Positions 10,266 through 22,973 of a stretch of DNA of 64,000 nt are shown piece by piece (the stretch's first letter is position 1; each line of letters begins with the position of its first letter). This DNA comes from Tulasnella sp. 424 (taxonomy: Eukaryota > Basidiomycota > Agaricomycetes > Cantharellales > Tulasnellaceae): NCBI GenBank assembly GCA_019633425.1, contig WSUB01000101.1, positions 89,926 through 153,925 on the forward strand, written 5' to 3'. The notes below the pieces were generated by a model. The model did no database searches and had not been told where the DNA came from. It worked only from the letters and a program-made list of their open reading frames with translations. The position numbers and the translations under genes were made by a program.

Positions 10266-12493
10266 TCATGCCTTTCCCATCCCTCCAAACAAAACCGGCA
10301 TCGTGCCCGTCCGTCGAATCGGTGGAGGAGCGGTGGCAGGTGGTGGTATAGTAGATGCTGGGCTGACACCTCCAGCACTTGCTCTAGTGCCGGTATTTTG
10401 AGCTCTCTCAGCGGTGTAGGGAGGTAAGACAGCGTCAAGGCTGGCTGCGTCCGGACTGGCCATGGCTCCTTTCTTGCTAAGTAATACGAGGAATGGCGTG
10501 ATGAGAATTTCTTCGCCTAGCCAGGGAATACTGGCGTGTCGCGCGCCATGAAGGACTTCACCGAGCTGCTGTCCGCCCTTTGTGCATGTAGGGTACACGG
10601 GTCAAAAATCGTGTTATGCGCACGATGAGCAGCGAGCTCCGGCTTACCTTGTAGTTTGCGGCACAAACGTAAGCTCGCTCTCCGCGATCATGTGTTGGGT
10701 TAACCACGAATAACTCCCAAGGTTCGGGGATTTCGAGGCGGGAAACGTCGAACCGTTCGCCTTCACGGATGCGATACCATCTGTCGCGGTGGTCATCAGA
10801 ATTACAGATGTGGTAGAGAGAATGAGACCGAGAGAAACTCACGCGAAATCCGAATGAACTCCGCATAGAATGTCACAGTCCGCACGTTCGAGCATAACCT
10901 CGGACCGGTTGGGACCGTATGGGATATACATGTACCGTTTAGCACCGATATGCCACCCTAATTAACGAGAGATGAGTCTTCAAATGATGAAGATGCTCTC
11001 CCGACGCAAGACTGACCTAGTTTACCTGCGCGATACCGCCCCTATCAAGCCAAATATACGATCAACCTTCCCATCAAACCTCTCTCGACCGCCTCTCTCC
11101 TACCTCGTAGAAAATCCGGACGACATAAAGTTGTTGATGCTCCCACATGTACGAGTCAGGCTGCCCATCTTCGTAGCCTAGTGGAAGAGCGACGTCTGTG
11201 ACACGCCAGTCGTAACGAAGCCAGCGTGCTGGAGTGGAGCTGTGCGCAGGGGGGACCTGTCAAAGTTTGAAAATTTCACGTTCAATCAAGGGAACTGGGC
11301 AAGGCTAAAAAGTAAAGGGTCATACCGGCTTATAGTCCTATAATAACGCGTGGTGGATCGTTAGTTCCCAAGTTCGGAGCCTCTCAAGAAGCACGTTCCA
11401 CACACCGGATCGTTCACAACCGCCATATTGGTGATAATAGCCGCTTTTTCTGCATCGGCTTCCTTCGCATGCTTCATCTCCATGGCCAGCTCCCTGTTCC
11501 TACTCGCATCCAACAGCTCGTCCGTCGTGAAGGTCAAGGCCTGACTCGCAATGTACGAAATGACGATGAATGCCAACTGCGCAGCAAAGATCAATATCAA
11601 CACTATGCTTCCAGCGAGACCCAATGTAGTTGGACCGGAATTGATTGCTTCCGTGCTTCGGGGCCAGAGGTAAATGATGATGCTGACTGAAAAAGCACCG
11701 ATAGCGTAGAACATGTTGATTAACGGGATGCATAGGAGAATGTTGTCGACGAAGCAGTAATAAGCGAGGTAGGTGGAGAGTTGAATGATGCTAAAGTGTT
11801 TGTTAGCGAGTTTGTTGCGGTAAATGTGGGCGTAGAAGGCGCTATGTGCGATCGAGGCTAAGCTGGAGAGGAGGGAGAATAAGAGAGCACAGCGAGAGGC
11901 GTTGGTGACATCAGGCAGGGCAAGAAAAGATCCAGCAGCTGAGAGAATAAGTGCAGTCTGGGAGATGATGCAAGATAGTGCTCTCAGGTTTAGCCCGATG
12001 AATCAGCGAGATGGATTTGGATAAAGGAAGGACTAACGATGATGTTTGCACTCTGCCATTCGTCTATCATGCCTTGACAGTATGCTTCCCATGCGCTTGC
12101 AGCTCCTAGACGGCCCACTCGGTCTGTGAAGATGTCCCGTTCGGCTGTTACGACCGTTTGGAGTTCCCGATGGCGGTCCACTGGCGGCGGCCAAACGGTC
12201 AACTACACCTATTAATAGTAATACGAAAAACCACCTACCATAAATCTTGGGCAGCCAAAGACATACTGTCCATACTAGTGGCTCGGTGAAAGCAGGCAAT
12301 GAGAATCTCTGGGCTATCCGAAATCGAGGTCTTTTGAACAGGGAAGTCAGTTCCTCATTACAAATGCATGCCACCCCTGACCACACCCACCACTCACTTA
12401 CCTTCTCTGCCCTCTACGTTCTCTCATCTCGAGAAATTTGACGATCTCTGGGACCTCGAGGGTCTGGTGAACTTCAAAGTCTGAGAGTGCCAT
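10266..12493 (-). CDS. Multi-pass membrane protein of unknown function, basidiomycete style
   Basis: I do not recognise a named family. Ten exons (12493-12402, 12330-12267, 12202-12038, 11957-11406, 11337-11326, 11256-11104, 11041-11026, 10957-10843, 10780-10648, 10577-10266) give about 537 residues. The N-terminal 110 residues look cytosolic and end in WEAYCQGMIDEWQSANII. About four hydrophobic segments follow at roughly 108-235: ALILSAAGSFLALPDVTN, CALLFSLLSSLASIAHSAFY, FSVSIIIYLW and LAGSIVLILIFAAQLAFIV. A soluble region follows with GWHIGAKRYMYIPYGPNRSE, then WYRIREGERFDVSRLEIPEP and WELFVVNPTHDRGERAYVC. The tail is Ala/Pro-rich. Two exons are only 12 and 16 nt. They were inferred because they alone keep frame between well-formed exons and use CTAAC-type branch sites. 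If they are wrong, the locus is two genes split near 11361. Confidence 0.7.
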
Positions 12494-13504
12494 GGTTGAG
12501 AGTAAGGATGAGGTCTAGAGAGTAGCATGAACGGTTATTTGAATTCTCCTGACCTTCGAAGCTCTTTCCGACCATTCTGCGGGTTGTAGCGTGTCCTTGG
12601 GAACCTGTGTGTGGTACCTCGTTGCCGGGGATCGTCGTGCAAAGGCCGTTAAGAGTAGCGTGAGTGAAGGATAGTAGCTGTAGAGAGGGCAATGAGTAAG
12701 AGTGATGAGAGGAGTACAGTCCAACGTACTTTAAATTTGTATGTATGTATGTGATGGAGGAGGGAGAGGGAAGAGATGGCGGTGTTGCCGTCGCTCGGGG
12801 TTGATGCCGAGCGAGCCGAACTAACTTCCCGAAGCAACGATCAGGCAACCTCCTGTCATTCTGATCCCTGGGACCTTCCCGGGCCCCTTCGCCCATGAGC
12901 AACAGTTTTGCTAGTCAAACTGCGCTTGTACAAACGACTCCACATCATAGGCGAACATGATTTCCCCAACGTCCACAGGGGGCGGACACGAGGGAAGATA
13001 AGTGGAAACCGGAATAGACTGGGCAAGACAGAGTCAAATGGAAGGTGTGCGCGTGGGGCTTCAAAGATGATGGAGGACGGTTATTGGCTTCTTTGATGTG
13101 CTTTGGCAGGTGACCAAAATTTCCCGAAGCTCAAACCTTCCCGGACGGACCGCCGGCTTCTCCCACCAGATGCGCCGACCCCACACACATTCCCCAGGTT
13201 GACCCTCCAGCCTCGTGGAACTCCAAGAGACTTTCGAATATAGTAGCGCCACGTGCTTTGTTTGTTGTCCTGGGCATGGCCGCAGAGTTGAGGTGGATGG
13301 TGAGGTACATTTGGCTATAGATCTCCAAACAACTACGACTTGGTATCGCCAATGATTGCTCCAGCCCACACCCGAACGACAGGTAGTAGGTACAGCCTTC
13401 GCGCCTCAAACGTCGCGTCATTGCTTGGAAGAAGACCGAGCACATGGGAAGCCAATAAAAGGAATTATTTTCGTACCTACTCGTTAACTATGTACATGTG
13501 ATAT
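12494..13504. other. Intergenic stretch, no gene recognised
   Basis: It contains the promoter of the membrane-protein gene (right of 12493) and the 3' flank of the aldehyde dehydrogenase gene. Several antisense open frames are present, but they are proline- and serine-rich with no motif. No RNA gene or repeat was seen. Confidence 0.45.
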
Positions 13505-15868
<2,364 letters not shown>

Positions 15869-17390
15869 GATTGACAGAAATGAAGTTGGTGGGAAGAGTA
15901 CAATGAAATGATGGTGATGGTTGAAACGAACAGGGAAGCAATTTAAATATTTGGTTCGAGTGTCGCGTCGTTCGGGGTGTCCCCGTGTCGGGATAGACCA
16001 GGCCGAGGCCGAACAAGCGAACGCAATCACATGCAAACTTCCCCCGAGTGTCCCTGCGCCTCGTCATTCATTGACTAAAGCAGCTCGCTGAAGGTGCCCG
16101 TTCAGCAAGCGAAGGTGTTCGTTTCTCACGCTCCTTCCCAGCGGCCCTTCAGAAAGTAGGGAGTTTAGATAACTATGTGTTCGGTCCAAACGGGAAGAGG
16201 TGATAACCGGATAGTTCACCGTTGCTAAAACGAGGTGTTAGGGATCCGTGGGATCCGTATCTACGCGGACGGCTCACCCATAATGTAACATTTAGATAGT
16301 CATTCTCCCCACTCGATTAGTCAATTAAATTCCATTTTCTTTTCGCTTTTATGTCTACAAAAACTATGTAATAAGTCCTGATCCAATAGCTAAAGAACTG
16401 AGGAAATTATCTTTTCGGGCCAGTATGTTTGCCGGCCCGACGCTCGCTTCACCTTTCTAGTCATCGGATTCGTCGATCTAGGCGAAGCTCAACGAATCCC
16501 TTCGGGCGACTCACCGAATGCTTCACAGCGTGCCGTAGCACGCTGCGTCGTGCTCTTGCCACGCTCGGCACCGGTCTTTCGCCCGACCGTTCCTTGATCG
16601 ACACCGGACGTTCCCGTCCGTCTTTCTCTCTCAAATCATACCCGAACCTCCTTCTATTTCATTTACGACTACGTACAGGACTCTAGGTACGGTTCTAACT
16701 AAGTAATTAGCTATCCTATTGTCCCACCTGTTCTAATATCCCGCTTCGTCCCCACGGGTCTCGCGCGCCTTCTACCTCAATAAGCGAAACTTAACAGGAG
16801 GGTTGGTTGAAGAGACAAATAAGGTTACAAACAAAAAGGTTCAACACTACGTCATGCATCATCCCAATTAGTAATCCCCTCTTCTCGGAGGGTCGTTGGG
16901 AAGGAGTGTGGTTGTTTCTAGGAAACCTGGGGCCCATATCGCATGTGTTGGTCCAGACGCTGTGGCGCCGAGGTTGACCCTTCACGGAACGTCATCTCCT
17001 TCGCCTCGAGCGTTGGAGTTTTATGCCCAGCATGATGGAATACGACTCTTCTGGTTCACTTCCGGCTTCCCTGCAGAGGGTCATCGTTTGGGCTGAAAGA
17101 AAATGTCACGTCGTTGTTGCCATCCACAGAAGAAGGGGACACAATCAATTGCCGTAAACCTCTTGGCACGTCCTCGATCGGACTGCACGTGTTTTTTATT
17201 TAGCATAGCATATCCAATATCTGTGATGGGTATCGAGGTTATATATCCGGGGGTAGATCAATCGCGAGTGTCCGACAAAAAAAGAGTGAGAATATTAATA
17301 GTCCGTAACAAAAGGCTCGAGCTCGGTACCGGTACGTTCGCCATAAAGTGTCCTCGGCACGGAATTCATAATTATAGTGCTTGGACCGCC
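15869..17390. other. Intergenic stretch, no gene recognised
   Basis: It holds the promoter of the aldehyde dehydrogenase gene and the 3' flank of the first CFEM gene. AT-rich patches near 16280-16370 and a GC-rich patch near 16440-16640 are visible, the latter with an open frame (16429-16686, +) without motifs. No transposon ends, tRNA or simple repeat array was found. Confidence 0.45.
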
Positions 17391-18066
17391 TTAAGCCAGC
17401 ATTCCAGCTGCACCCACAGCAACGGCAAAAATAGACCCATAGCCAACTTTAACGGCACTGCCAGCATTCGAACTCTTAGTCGCCGAAGCACTAGGAACAC
17501 TCGAAGCAGCTGCAGCCCCAGCTGAAGAAGTCTGTGTCAAAGGGGCAGGTTAGACTCATCGCCAAGGGCATTGTTGGTGAATTGGTTGTTACTCACAGGA
17601 GCCACTGTGGAAGCAGTACTGGTCATTCCAGCGTAAGCGACAGACGACACGGGCTTTGTGTTAGTATCTAAAACGCGCCCATCAGCTCGACAAATGTCAC
17701 CCGTACACATAGTAGGGAAGAGCAAACGAACAAGGAGCGCACAAAGCGGCCTGTAACCCCATAGCAGCCTGCTGGTCAGCTGGTGTGCAGTTGGTTTGAA
17801 GGCACTGCATGGCGCTGTTGCTAAACGTCTGCGAAGTGCAGGTGCAGCTCGTTTGAGTCCTATTTTGACACAGGAGATCGAACGTTGTTGTCAGAAGACT
17901 CTTGTCGCGGACAAAGGTATTTTCGGAACGTTTACATGTTTGTGCATCCTGCAGCGGTCGCGGCCTGTTGACTGCACTGCTGGATACAAGGAGAGATGTT
18001 CCCTGTCCCTTGGGCAGACACTGCAACGGCGGTAAGGACAGTAGTTAAGAGCAAGGAAAGTTGCAT
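17391..18066 (-). CDS. CFEM-domain GPI-anchored protein 1 (variant without the usual Asp)
   Basis: CFEM proteins are small eight-cysteine extracellular domains, often GPI-anchored. Some bind haem and pass it inward, others act in wall or surface functions. Exons 18066-17936, 17859-17732, 17667-17597 and 17531-17391 give 156 residues. A signal peptide (MQLSLLLTTVLTAVAVSAQ) is followed by the CFEM domain with all eight Cys: SPCIQQC, AAGC, TSCTC, AMQC, QTNC, AALC. A Ser/Ala/Thr spacer and a GPI signal (SSNAGSAVKVGYGSIFAVAV then GAAGMLA) end the protein. At the position where family members carry Asp, four residues before the CxC motif (D-x-x-C-x-C), this copy has Gln (MTQTSCTC). The Asp is the axial haem ligand in characterised CFEM proteins, so haem binding is doubtful. 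It is the most diverged of the four array members and has the shortest linker. Confidence 0.88.
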
Positions 18067-18735
18067 GCTGAAGGCAGGGTGCGTTTGTGATGTGTGTTGG
18101 GCAGGACAGGACGCGGTGGGAAGGCTGTAAGCAAAATGATTAGTGGGGGAAGCGGAAATGGCGGAGAGGGGCGTACTCACAGCAACAACGCAAGACCAAG
18201 AGAGAGAATGGAATGGGGAGAGGAACAGCCAAGGATATACCCTCTTATACAGTTATACTCTAACTTATATTTAGCTGGGGAAACGTCGATGGGAATTCCA
18301 GGGGTGCCGAGGGACAGCATGGGCGGTACTTGGTAGTTCAGGAACTCCGGCGTATAACCCCGGCCAACGATAACTAGCCATTCAATGCCCTTCGAGTAGA
18401 TCTGCAACGTGCATTGGCTTGTGGGGGCGAAAGGAAGTGATCAACCTCGCCAAGATAGAGATTGGGGTGACGGACCGGTTCGAGGTACATGAGGGTGCTT
18501 GCAGGGAGCTCAAGGGTCTGTGGTTGTGGGTCGGGGAAATCCTTTCGATGCCAAGCCGCACTTACACAAACTTCCTATTCCCAGATTTCCTTGCCGAACG
18601 CTATTTCGGGAGTCTTTCGGAGCCGTGGAGCACAGGTCGTGATATTTGTGGGAATGATAAAGAAAGTCCGTAATGTCCGTGATATTCGAGAGAAGCAAAC
18701 ACTAAGCACGAGGAACAATGTACGTGGGTGAATGT
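18067..18735. other. Spacer between CFEM1 and CFEM2
   Basis: The left part is the promoter and leader of CFEM1, with an AT-rich TATA-like stretch near 18238-18262. From about 18430 on, the sequence is the 3' flank of CFEM2 and is matched by the flank of CFEM3 near 20290-20607. No further gene is supported. Confidence 0.5.
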
Positions 18736-19790
18736 CTAAGCGAACAAGAGAAGAGGTCCAACAACGAAACCAAGAGCGGTAGCACCGAGAGCCAAGAACG
18801 AAGCCGAGGGCTTCTTGACGGCAGTGGCAGCGTTGCCAGAGTGGGAGGCAGAGGCAGAAGCGCTGACAACGGAAGCGCTGGAGCGGGACTGCAGAGGGGG
18901 ATGAGGCGTGTCAGTAAAAAAGGTACCCGTTACGTCAAAACAAAGTGCATCGCCCTGAGATACGCGAATTGGGAAGATGCACTGACCTGGGAGACGCTCG
19001 AGTGAGCAGCAGCCGCCGCGCTGGCGGCAGCGGGAGTGACAGCAGCCCGACTGCTGGCAGCGGCTGAAGTGATGGAAGCGACGGCAGACGAAGCGCTAGC
19101 GCTGACGGACTGGACGGGTCCAGCTGAAAGGGAATGAAGCGCCAAAAGAGAAGGACAGGGTCGACGATGTAAGCCTCAAGCGAAACATGAGACAAACTAG
19201 GGTGTCGTACCATTAGCGCAAAACGCGGATGCGGCCTCCAGGGCAGATGCATGATCGGTCGGATTGCAGCTGACGGAGACGCAAGTGTTGATCGCAGCGA
19301 TAAAAGGCGAGGCGCATATGCAGTTGACGTCGGTCCTGTGTTCACGAAAACAGGCGACGGTTAGCGACAATAACAAGGAAACTCGGAACCGAAGGAATTG
19401 AACATACACGGCGCATCCGGAAGAGGCAATGGCATTCAGAGCGCAGTTCGTGGCGCATTGGGGGAAACCAGTAGAAGTGGCCTCAGCACCCTCGGCGGTG
19501 GGAGTAGCAGTGGCGCCGGCGTTGCCATCAGTGGCAGTAGCGTTGGCGGTGTCAGTGTTGTCGCCCTGAGCGGCGACGCGTCCAGCAACACTGGCGAGGG
19601 CGGCAACGAAGATAGTGGTGTAACGCATTTTGGGTTGGATGTGTATTCTGAGCGGGATCGACGCGTTAGTACAGACAGAAGCAAAGGCGTAGCAGTGGAC
19701 CTGCCTGAAAGTCGTTAAGAGAGGAAGGGTCTTGGTTCATGAGGGGATGGTCTTTGACTAGGCGGTCCTTTATGGTTAAAGAAATCGTCG
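18430..19790. repeat. Segmental duplication, copy A (CFEM2 unit)
   Basis: This block, with its 3' flank, gene and upstream region, matches 20290-21690 at an offset of about 1.87-1.89 kb. Shared landmarks include CCAGATTTCCTTGCCGAACG (near 18580 and 20455), the identical gene 3' end at 18736 and 20608, and the upstream ACGCGTTAGTACAGAC (near 19662 and 21550). Differences are substitutions and small indels. Boundaries are estimates by eye. Confidence 0.8.
18736..19628 (-). CDS. CFEM-domain GPI-anchored protein 2
   Basis: It encodes a secreted eight-cysteine CFEM protein, expected at the plasma membrane or wall. Four exons run from 19628 to 18736 and give about 211 residues. Order: signal peptide (MRYTTIFVAALASVAGRVAA), a 30-residue Asp/Thr/Ala-rich linker, CFEM domain with FPQCATNC, SSGC, TDVNCIC, NTC, VSC and FCAN, a long Ser/Ala-rich stalk, and a GPI signal ending LGATALGFVVGPLLLFA. 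The haem-ligand Asp (TDVNCIC) is present. Introns fall at the same places as in CFEM3, and the second intron itself is nearly identical between the two. CFEM2 and CFEM3 arose from the local duplication. The unusual feature is a linker before the CFEM domain, absent in CFEM1. Confidence 0.92.
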
Positions 19791-20607
19791 ACTTGGTCTT
19801 CTCGCGGAATTCCAGAGTGCTGCTGAAAATAACTTACCTTTGGGCCTGCAGGCACCACTTTGCCTCCAACATCTTCCCCTTCCCCACCTCTTGGAGCCCG
19901 CCGCCATTTTCGTCTGCTGACCTGATATATGTTTCTTTCTCTTTGTGTGACGTTGTTGCGCTTGGATTGCGCTTTGCCTTTACCCTGCGTGAATTGGATC
20001 ATGTGTTTCCCAATGATTTGCTCTTTGTTGCACTTCACTTTGACCTCTTCGCCTCTTACGGTTCCCGCCCTGGGGCGTTACCTCTCCATCCAATATCTGC
20101 CCCTTCGCTTTGACCAATCTGGAGTCTATGTCATCCCCGTCCTCACCTCTCCATTCACACTTTTTTTCCGTTTCCTTATTTCCATGTCCCCCCATTTATC
20201 CCTTCAATGGTGTTGGCAATCTCTGTCCTAACATCCTGAGGTACTAATGCAATTAGGATCTACTTCAGCGTGACTTTGACTCGGGCCTTCGGCTTGCACC
20301 GAAGCGAAGAGGAGGGACTCCCTTGTCGGGGTGACGGAAAGGTTGAAATACTTGAGGGTACTTGCAGGATACTCAAGGGTCTGTGGTTGTGCATGCATGT
20401 GGAACGGGGAAATCACTTCGATGCCAAGCTGTACTCACACAAAGTTCCTATTCCCAGATTTCCTTGCCGAACGCTATTTCGGGAGTCTTTTCGGAGCCGT
20501 CGAGCACAGGTTGTGATATTTGTGGGAACCATAAAGAAAGTCCGTGATGTCCATGATATTCGAGAAGCATACACCGAGTACTACGAACAATGTACGTATG
20601 TGAATGT
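19629..20607. other. Spacer between CFEM2 and CFEM3
   Basis: The left part holds the CFEM2 leader and promoter, where the copy of the TATA-like box seen at CFEM3 reads CATAAAGG. From about 20290 it is the duplicated 3' flank of CFEM3. Plus-strand open frames at 19739-20113 are T-rich and motif-free; I do not call them genes. Confidence 0.5.
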
Positions 20608-21690
20608 CTAAGCGAACAAGAGAAGAGGTCCAACAACGAAACCAAGAGCGGTAGCACCGAGAACCATCAGCGAAGTCGAGGGCATCTTGACGGCAGTGCC
20701 AGCGTTGTGGGAGGCAGTGGCAGAAGCGCTGACAACGGAAGCACTGGAGCGGATGGACTGCCAGAGGGGAAAGTTCCGCGTGTCAGTAAAAAGGTACCCG
20801 TTACGTCAAAACAAAGTGCATCGCCCAGAAACACGCGAATTGGGAAGATGCACTGACCTGGGAGACGCTCGAGCGAGCAGAAGCCGCCGCGCTGGCAGCA
20901 GCGGAGGTGACAGCAGCCCGGCTGGTGGCAGCGGCGCTACTGATGGAAGCGACGGCAGACGAAGCGCTAGCGCTGATGGACTGGACGGGTCCAGCTGAAA
21001 GGGAATGAAGCGCCGAAAGAGAAGGATAGGGTCGACGATGTAAGCCTCAAGCGAAACATGAGACAAACGAGGGAGTCGTACCATTGGCACAAAACTCCTC
21101 CGCAAAGTTGGCGGCAGCCTCCTGATCGGCCGCACTGCAGCTGGTGGTGATGCACTGCGCGACAGCATTGATGAAAGAATCATCTTGGCACAGGCAGTTG
21201 ACGTCGGTCCTTTGTCAAGGAAAACAGGCGACGGTTAGCTACAATAACAAGGAAACTGGGAACGAGAAAGAATCAAACGCACTTGGTCGCGCAAGTAGAC
21301 TGGGCAGTGGATTGTTGACCGCAGGTGGTGGCGCATTGGGGGATAGCGCCAGTACCGGTATTATCAGTGGCATCAGCACCGTCGGCGGTGTCAGTAGCAG
21401 TGGCGTCGGCGTTGTCAGTGGCAGTGGAGTCGCCAGTGTCGTCACCGGTGTCGTCCTGAGCGGCGACGCGTCCAGCAACGATGGCGAGGGTGGCAACGAA
21501 GAGAGTGGTGTAACGCATTTTGGTTGGATGTGTACTGTGAGCGGTATGGACGCGTTAGTACAGACGGAGCAAAGGCGTAACAGTGGGACCTGCCTGGAAG
21601 TCGTGAAGAGAGGAAAGTCTTAGTTCGTGAAGGGGGGGATGGTCGTGGACTGAGGAAAACCAAACGACTTGGGGGTAGATGGTCCTTTAT
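20290..21690. repeat. Segmental duplication, copy B (CFEM3 unit)
   Basis: Second copy of the unit at 18430-19790; see that entry for shared landmarks. The match covers both coding and non-coding DNA, including introns. This points to a recent tandem duplication rather than selection on protein alone. Confidence 0.8.
20608..21518 (-). CDS. CFEM-domain GPI-anchored protein 3
   Basis: Sister copy of CFEM2, about 216 residues in four exons from 21518 to 20608. Signal peptide (MRYTTLFVATLAIVAGRVAA), an Asp/Thr-rich acidic linker, CFEM domain (IPQCATTC, STC, TDVNCLC, AQC, TSC, EFCAN; eight Cys and the ligand Asp), Ser/Ala stalk with AGPVQSISASASSAVASIS, and a GPI tail identical in its last 17 residues to CFEM2 (LGATALGFVVGPLLLFA). 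Divergence from CFEM2 is concentrated in the linker and between Cys 2 and Cys 6. The signal peptide, stalk and anchor are conserved, so change is greatest in the exposed parts. Transcription probably starts near the TATA-like box at 21686-21694. Confidence 0.92.
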
Positions 21691-22120
21691 AAAATGCGGG
21701 AGTGCGGGTCTGAAGGTCTTGACCTAAATCCGGAAAGTTCGATTACCTAACACAGCCCAAGACTCCCGTGACCGCTTGGCAAGGGTCGTCGGCGGGGCAG
21801 GACGGCGTTGGTTTGCGGGTTGGTCCGAATTCGGATGAAACATCTGCTCCAATCCCTTCGACTTCGAGACCAACAGTACCCTGACGCCTCATGGATTTCC
21901 AGGGTGCCTTCCTCAGAGGCATTGCACTATGCCTCTCCGAACAGCCCCCCATGGTTCTCAGTCACACACGTCGCCTCATCATGTAAATCATCCTTCCGAG
22001 TAATCATTCCAGTCGACAATATTACTCGATTTAGACAGAGTATAAATGTAGGGTATTCGCGAGAGGACGTAACAAGCGGGAAAAAACGGTCCAAATGTGC
22101 TGCCATCAAAGGTATGGGGC
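21519..22120. other. Spacer between CFEM3 and CFEM4
   Basis: It holds the CFEM3 promoter and, beyond the duplicated unit, the 3' flank of CFEM4. No separate gene is supported. Confidence 0.5.
21686..21694 (-). promoter_or_regulatory. TATA-like box upstream of CFEM3
   Basis: On the minus strand the bases read TTTTATAAA, about 170 bp before the start codon. The aligned place in CFEM2 (about 19769) reads CATAAAGG, so the box looks weakened there. Confidence 0.4.
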
Positions 22121-22973
22121 TTACGCAAAGAGGATCATGGGGCCGACGACGAAGCCAAGGACCGTGGCCGCAACAGCCATCATGGATCCAGGGACGGCCA
22201 TGACAGCTTGAGCAGCGTTGTGCGTGGCGGTGGCCGAAACGGAAGCAGCCGAAACAGTGCTGACAACGGATTGGCTCAGCTGAGATAAAAAAAGAGGGTG
22301 ACGTCATAAGCAAGCTTCTCTTATGCTGCGCGATTGAAGAAACTCACATGAGCGACGCTCGAGTTGGCAACAGAGGAAACGCTGGCAACAGCAGAAGATT
22401 GGGCAGCGCGGATGCTAGAGGTGATGGAAGCGACGGCTGAAGAGGCGCTCTGGCCGATAGAGTTCGTGCTGTTGGTGTCTGAATTTCGAAGAAAGAGGGA
22501 TCGGGCGTCAATTCAGGGATTCGGCTCCGAGATCAGAATGGGAAAAAAGGCACAGGGCGGGAGAGCGGTGGGAACACCATAAAAAAAGTCGGATCATTTT
22601 TGAAAGACAGGGACACTTACATCCTTGGCAAAGGCTGGTTTGAAGGGCAGTAGCAGAGCTCACTTCGTCGGGGCATTGCGACTCCAAGCACGACCTCGCG
22701 GCGCTTTGGAAGTCCTGGCTGGTGCAGACGCAAGAGAGATCGGCGCTTGAGAGGGAAAAAACAAACAAACAAACATCAATGCCGTGTCCGAAGAAAAAAT
22801 TGTGGAGATAAGGCTCACTAGCTGGAGCAGCCGGCGGATTGTGCGGCCTGGGTCGAGCAGGTGATGACGCAAGTACTGATGCTTCCGGTATTGGCAGCAG
22901 CGCTAGCAGTACCAGTAGAGGACTGGGCAGCAGCGACGGCGGCGAGAGCAGCGACGATGAAGGTGGAACGCAT
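22121..22973 (-). CDS. CFEM-domain GPI-anchored protein 4
   Basis: The outermost member of the array, about 189 residues in four exons from 22973 to 22121. Signal peptide MRSTFIVAALAAVAAAQ, then a short Ser/Thr/Ala run, CFEM domain (ISTCVITC, AGC, YADLSCVC, ARSC, SQC, SLC; eight Cys, ligand Asp in ADLSC), a Ser/Ala stalk with possible N-glycosylation sites (NST, NSS), and a GPI signal ending VLGFVVGPMILFA. The anchor and the stalk start (SASSAVASI) resemble CFEM2 and CFEM3, but the CFEM core is clearly separate, so it is an older paralog. There may be a leader intron near 23050-23080. Confidence 0.9.

Noticed and set aside
11361..11714. Membrane-protein open frame ending at 11361 as a complete gene end
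   Set aside because: An intron with a CTAAC branch site (11405-11338) joins it in phase to the downstream exons; the extra residues before the stop look intronic.
16429..16686. Arg/Ser-rich open frame in the 15.9-17.4 kb gap
   Set aside because: Composition follows local GC-rich DNA; no splice partners or homology signal.
19739..20113. Plus-strand open frame of 124 codons between CFEM2 and CFEM3
   Set aside because: T-rich complement of promoter and flank DNA, no motif, and overlaps the CFEM2 promoter.
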